DNA from: an uncultured Pontibacter sp. | GTDB lineage: Bacteria > Bacteroidota > Bacteroidia > Cytophagales > Hymenobacteraceae | Reading direction: 5' to 3' | DNA length: 64,000 bases | NCBI RefSeq assembly: GCF_947495565.1 | Contig: NZ_CANLZM010000007.1 | Span: 62,001-126,000, forward strand | In this document: positions 62,085-64,000 of the stretch, one piece after another | How the letters are laid out: every line of letters begins with the position of its first letter | Numbering within the stretch: the first letter of the stretch is position 1 | Translations under genes and position numbers: made by a program | The notes under the pieces: model-generated | What the model saw: the letters and a program-made list of their open reading frames with translations, nothing else | Database searches by the model: none | Told to the model about the DNA's origin: nothing

Positions 62085-62693
62085 AAGTATGTTTAAGGTA
62101 TAAAAACGATGTTACAAGTTACAAAGGAAATGGCGGAAATGGGAATTGCGGGTTTCCATAATGCTTCTTTAGCCTCTGCTTTCTTTAGTTGACACAGGCG
62201 ATACTTTCTAGCTCCAGTTCATCCCTCGCCTTACATTCAGCTTGTTTCATTTCTGGCTTTGGCTCCCTCAAGGCGGGGGTAGGGGCCCTCTTTAAGGGAG
62301 GCCTCGTCTTCCCGCATCGCGCTGGGAGCTTTTCCTGCAGGGGTAGGGGCCCTCTCCTCGTGCCTCGGGTTGCCTCACTGCGTTTGTCACCGGAAAAACT
62401 CCATAGGCGCTCAACGGAAAGACTGAAAATTATTTTGATAGCTTCCGCTGACGGAGCTTCAACAGAATTCCCCGCCTTGGACTAGTGAGAACGAGAGTTC
62501 GAAACTAGCGAGCGTAGCTCTAAGGGGTGGTTGGATGATACAGTTGACAAAGCTTGAACCGAATTTCCTCCCCTGTTTTGGGAATAGGGCCTTGGATAAA
62601 AGGGGAGGGCCGGGGTAAATCAGGGGCAGTTAGACCCGGCACTGCAGAAAATCCTGTACATCCACTAATCCTGCAAATCCTGATTCAGGCAAT
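62085..62693. repeat. 600-base gene-free region with G-rich direct repeats
   Basis: No convincing gene. GGGTAGGGGCCCTC occurs twice (about 62277 and 62340), each near an AAGG/CCTT hairpin-like context, and a related GGGGAGGGCCGGGG follows near 62602. Near the right end AATCCTGTACATCC and AATCCTGCAAATCCTGATTC (62650-62685) form a short tandem unit I recall from other Bacteroidota spacers. The region looks like a mosaic of dispersed intergenic repeats. Confidence 0.5.
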
Positions 62694-63251
62694 TTAAAAA
62701 GCCACCTTGCAACGCTCCTGCTGCAACTGATGGAGTTCCTGCTCTACCTGAAGTATGGTTTTGGAATTGGCGAGTTCGGTTTCGTAACGGCGTGAGAGCT
62801 CCCGGCGCCTGATGGCCTCCAGAAAGCGTCGTCCGTCTTCGCGGGTTTCCAGTATTAGGCCTGGCACTTGGGCGGGTTTGTCGTCATCGCCTTTGGCAAC
62901 CATCGTGATGTAAGAGGTGTTGGTATGCTTTACAAGGCCGGTTTTCACATTTTCGGCAATAACCCGGATGCCCACCATTAAGGAAGTGTTACCCACATAG
63001 TTTATCGAAGCCTTCAGGGATACCAGATCGCCCACATCCACGGGTTGCAAAAAGTGAACGCCCTCCACCGAAACCGTCACGCAGTAATTTCCTGCATGCT
63101 TGGAGGCGCAGGCATAGGCCACCTTATCCATCAAGGAAAGAAGTATGCCGCCGTGTATTTTACCCCCAAAGTTGGCGTAACTCGGGATCATGAGTTCTGT
63201 GAGGGTGGTGCGGGAGTAGGAAACGGGGCGGAAGTTCTGATTATCGGTCAT
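62694..63251 (-). CDS. Acyl-CoA thioesterase (hotdog fold)
   Basis: A 185-residue enzyme. The ATG at 63251 (MTDNQNFRPV) is chosen over a TTG two codons earlier. The hotdog core shows PSYANFGGKIHGGILLSLMD, YACASKHAGNYCVTVSVEG and the HFLQPVDVGDLVSLKASINY strand; the C-terminal helix is charged and long. It hydrolyses acyl-CoA esters. It is probably co-transcribed with the DciA-like gene upstream (56-base gap). Confidence 0.9.
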   Translation of the reverse strand: MTDNQNFRPVSYSRTTLTELMIPSYANFGGKIHGGILLSLMDKVAYACASKHAGNYCVTVSVEGVHFLQPVDVGDLVSLKASINYVGNTSLMVGIRVIAENVKTGLVKHTNTSYITMVAKGDDDKPAQVPGLILETREDGRRFLEAIRRRELSRRYETELANSKTILQVEQELHQLQQERCKVAF

Positions 63252-63307
63252 GAGCAAATATAGCTATTCAAGAAAAACTATACTTGTTTTCGGGCCATGC
63301 CGTTGCT

Positions 63308-63631
63308 TTACAGGAAAATGATGTCCTTCACCACATCGGTGCCAGCCTCGGTGTTCAGGATCTCAACCACCTTGCTTTTAGACATGTTAAGCTCATGCTT
63401 GAGCGGGGCTGAGGTCAGTTTCACAAACAGTTTTCCGTCCTTAAAGTATAACTGCTGCGTTTTCAGGGCGATGGGTTTGCCCATGATTTTCTCCCAGTTC
63501 TGTACTAGTTGCACCTCGCTCAGCTTGCCGTCCAGGCGGTAAGCCTGCATCAGCGCCTTCAGGCTCTCCCCAATGGGTTGAATGTCTGCCTTGCGTTTAT
63601 CAATCGCCTCTTTCTTCTTGTAATAGCGCAT
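63308..63631 (-). CDS. DciA/DUF721-like protein
   Basis: A 107-residue basic protein of the DUF721 family. The blocks ESLKALMQAYRLDGKLSEVQ, NWEKIMGKPIALKTQQLYF and KLFVKLTSAPLKHELNMSKS are the family core. The related DciA protein of many bacteria helps load the replicative helicase; DUF721 in Bacteroidota is thought to be its counterpart, but this is not shown here. Confidence 0.8.
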   Translation of the reverse strand: MRYYKKKEAIDKRKADIQPIGESLKALMQAYRLDGKLSEVQLVQNWEKIMGKPIALKTQQLYFKDGKLFVKLTSAPLKHELNMSKSKVVEILNTEAGTDVVKDIIFL

Positions 63632-63694
63632 GGGATTTTTTTTGGGTGAGTGGGTGGATTAGTCCGCGTAATAAATAGTACTTAAGCTATCCTA

Positions 63695-64000
63695 TTAGCT
63701 ACGCTTTATTCTTTTTAATAAGTCTTCAGATTCAAATATTTTATCATATTTTTCCTTTCGTACTTCTTGGCTTGTAATATCAACTCTGATTCTTTTTAGG
63801 AAATCCTCAAAGTCCTTATTCATTGCCAACTTATTAATAGTTTCCCAATCTAAACTTTCTTTAAACTTGGCAGGAAGAATTATTTGAGTTGAATTCGGAT
63901 CATCTAAATTCAAATGAATAACTCCAATACCAAAAGCTGATGATAGCCTTGTTAACTCATTTATGAAATCTTCATCTTTAGAGATTTCTGCAGCAACTAA
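63695..64000 (-). CDS. COG2958/HrgA-like protein, C-terminal part
   Basis: The frame is open from the right edge to the stop at 63695, giving about 101 residues. No ATG near 63913 is required because the frame continues past the window edge. The block LTRLSSAFGIGVIHLNLDD followed by TQIILPAKFKESLDWETINK and DFEDFLKRIRVDI resembles the C-terminus of COG2958/HrgA-type proteins, some of which sit beside restriction systems. The resemblance is from memory, and only the tail is visible. Confidence 0.45.
   Translation of the reverse strand, partial: LVAAEISKDEDFINELTRLSSAFGIGVIHLNLDDPNSTQIILPAKFKESLDWETINKLAMNKDFEDFLKRIRVDITSQEVRKEKYDKIFESEDLLKRIKRS

Larger units (their letters stand above)
1..64000. 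repeat. Dispersed highly iterated word TATACTT / AAGTATA
   Basis: By eye and hand count, the hexamer TATACT or its complement AGTATA occurs about 170 times in the window, against roughly 35 expected from base composition. Most copies extend to TATACTT/AAGTATA, and related CATACTT/AAGTATG copies number around 40. They lie in both orientations in about equal numbers, in spacers and genes, and in all three reading frames within genes (Ile-Leu, Tyr-Thr, Ser-Ile, Lys-Tyr, Val-Tyr). Long stretches are nearly free of it: about 8,100-10,090, 12,200-15,150, and 20,030-21,300 to 23,000. The hand count may be off by several. Confidence 0.8.

Noticed and set aside
62189..62485. A 98-codon plus-strand frame in the repeat-rich spacer
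   Set aside because: It runs through the G-rich direct repeats and shows low-complexity composition.
62480..62530. A GTTCGAAAC T-loop-like word suggesting a tRNA
   Set aside because: No acceptor stem, anticodon arm or CCA end can be folded around it.

Overview
This window looks like chromosomal DNA of a Bacteroidota member of the order Cytophagales, most likely a Pontibacter-like Hymenobacteraceae. The support is: a PorP/SprF-type outer-membrane protein followed by a GldJ-type lipoprotein (type IX secretion and gliding); TAnnTTTG-type -7 promoter boxes just ahead of several genes; families typical of the phylum (DUF4175, DUF4265, DUF4385, DUF3857-transglutaminase, DUF2807, DUF721/DciA, LytTR/LytS pairs, energy-transducer TonB); and moderate GC with Shine-Dalgarno-poor starts. 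No rRNA, tRNA, insertion sequence, prophage or CRISPR array was recognised.

Layout. 1-2 kb: PorP/SprF (cut at the left edge) and gldJ. 2-6.7 kb: DUF4265, malate:quinone oxidoreductase, ComF-type phosphoribosyltransferase, an AhpD-like protein and exonuclease III. 6.7-15.5 kb: one co-directional block of DUF4175 coiled-coil membrane protein, RsbW-like ATPase, YbeY, MnmG, a methyltransferase and an Ig-like lipoprotein. A perfect parS (ParB site) sits in the ybeY-mnmG gap. 15.5-16.5 kb is gene-free, carries many DnaA-box-like words plus an AT-rich tract, and is a candidate oriC. 16.5-25.5 kb: CPA2 antiporter, DUF4385 protein, a small gene broken by an in-frame stop, PiT transporter, glycyl-tRNA synthetase, MscS channel, and a 54-codon gene. 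25.6-40.9 kb: RND/MMPL transporter, ileS, lspA, a fused oligopeptide ABC ATPase, a DUF695/RraB-like protein, RNase R, polyprenyl synthase, rhomboid protease, fasciclin protein. 41-49 kb: SLC13 permease, ABC exporter, transglutaminase fusion, TonB-like protein. 49.5-53.3 kb: a minus-strand operon of N-formylglutamate amidohydrolase, a QEGLA/DUF1704 metallopeptidase and a glutathione-synthetase-like ATP-grasp ligase. 53.4-60.6 kb: a rhomboid protease with a TonB-receptor-plug-like tail, a LytS/LytR pair and small membrane or secreted proteins. 60.6-64 kb: M28 peptidase, a repeat-rich spacer, thioesterase, DciA-like protein and the end of a COG2958/HrgA-like protein at the right edge.

Three things stand out. 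First, the word TATACTT/AAGTATA is scattered over coding and non-coding DNA, both strands and all reading frames, far above chance; it looks like a genome-wide highly iterated DNA word. Second, the parS site, the candidate oriC, a perfect DnaA box at 20,040 and a local shift in codon use all lie within 10 kb of each other. Third, the amidohydrolase/QEGLA peptidase/ATP-grasp operon pairs a peptide-bond-forming enzyme with a carboxypeptidase-like enzyme, which suggests an uncharacterised peptide or protein-tail modification system.
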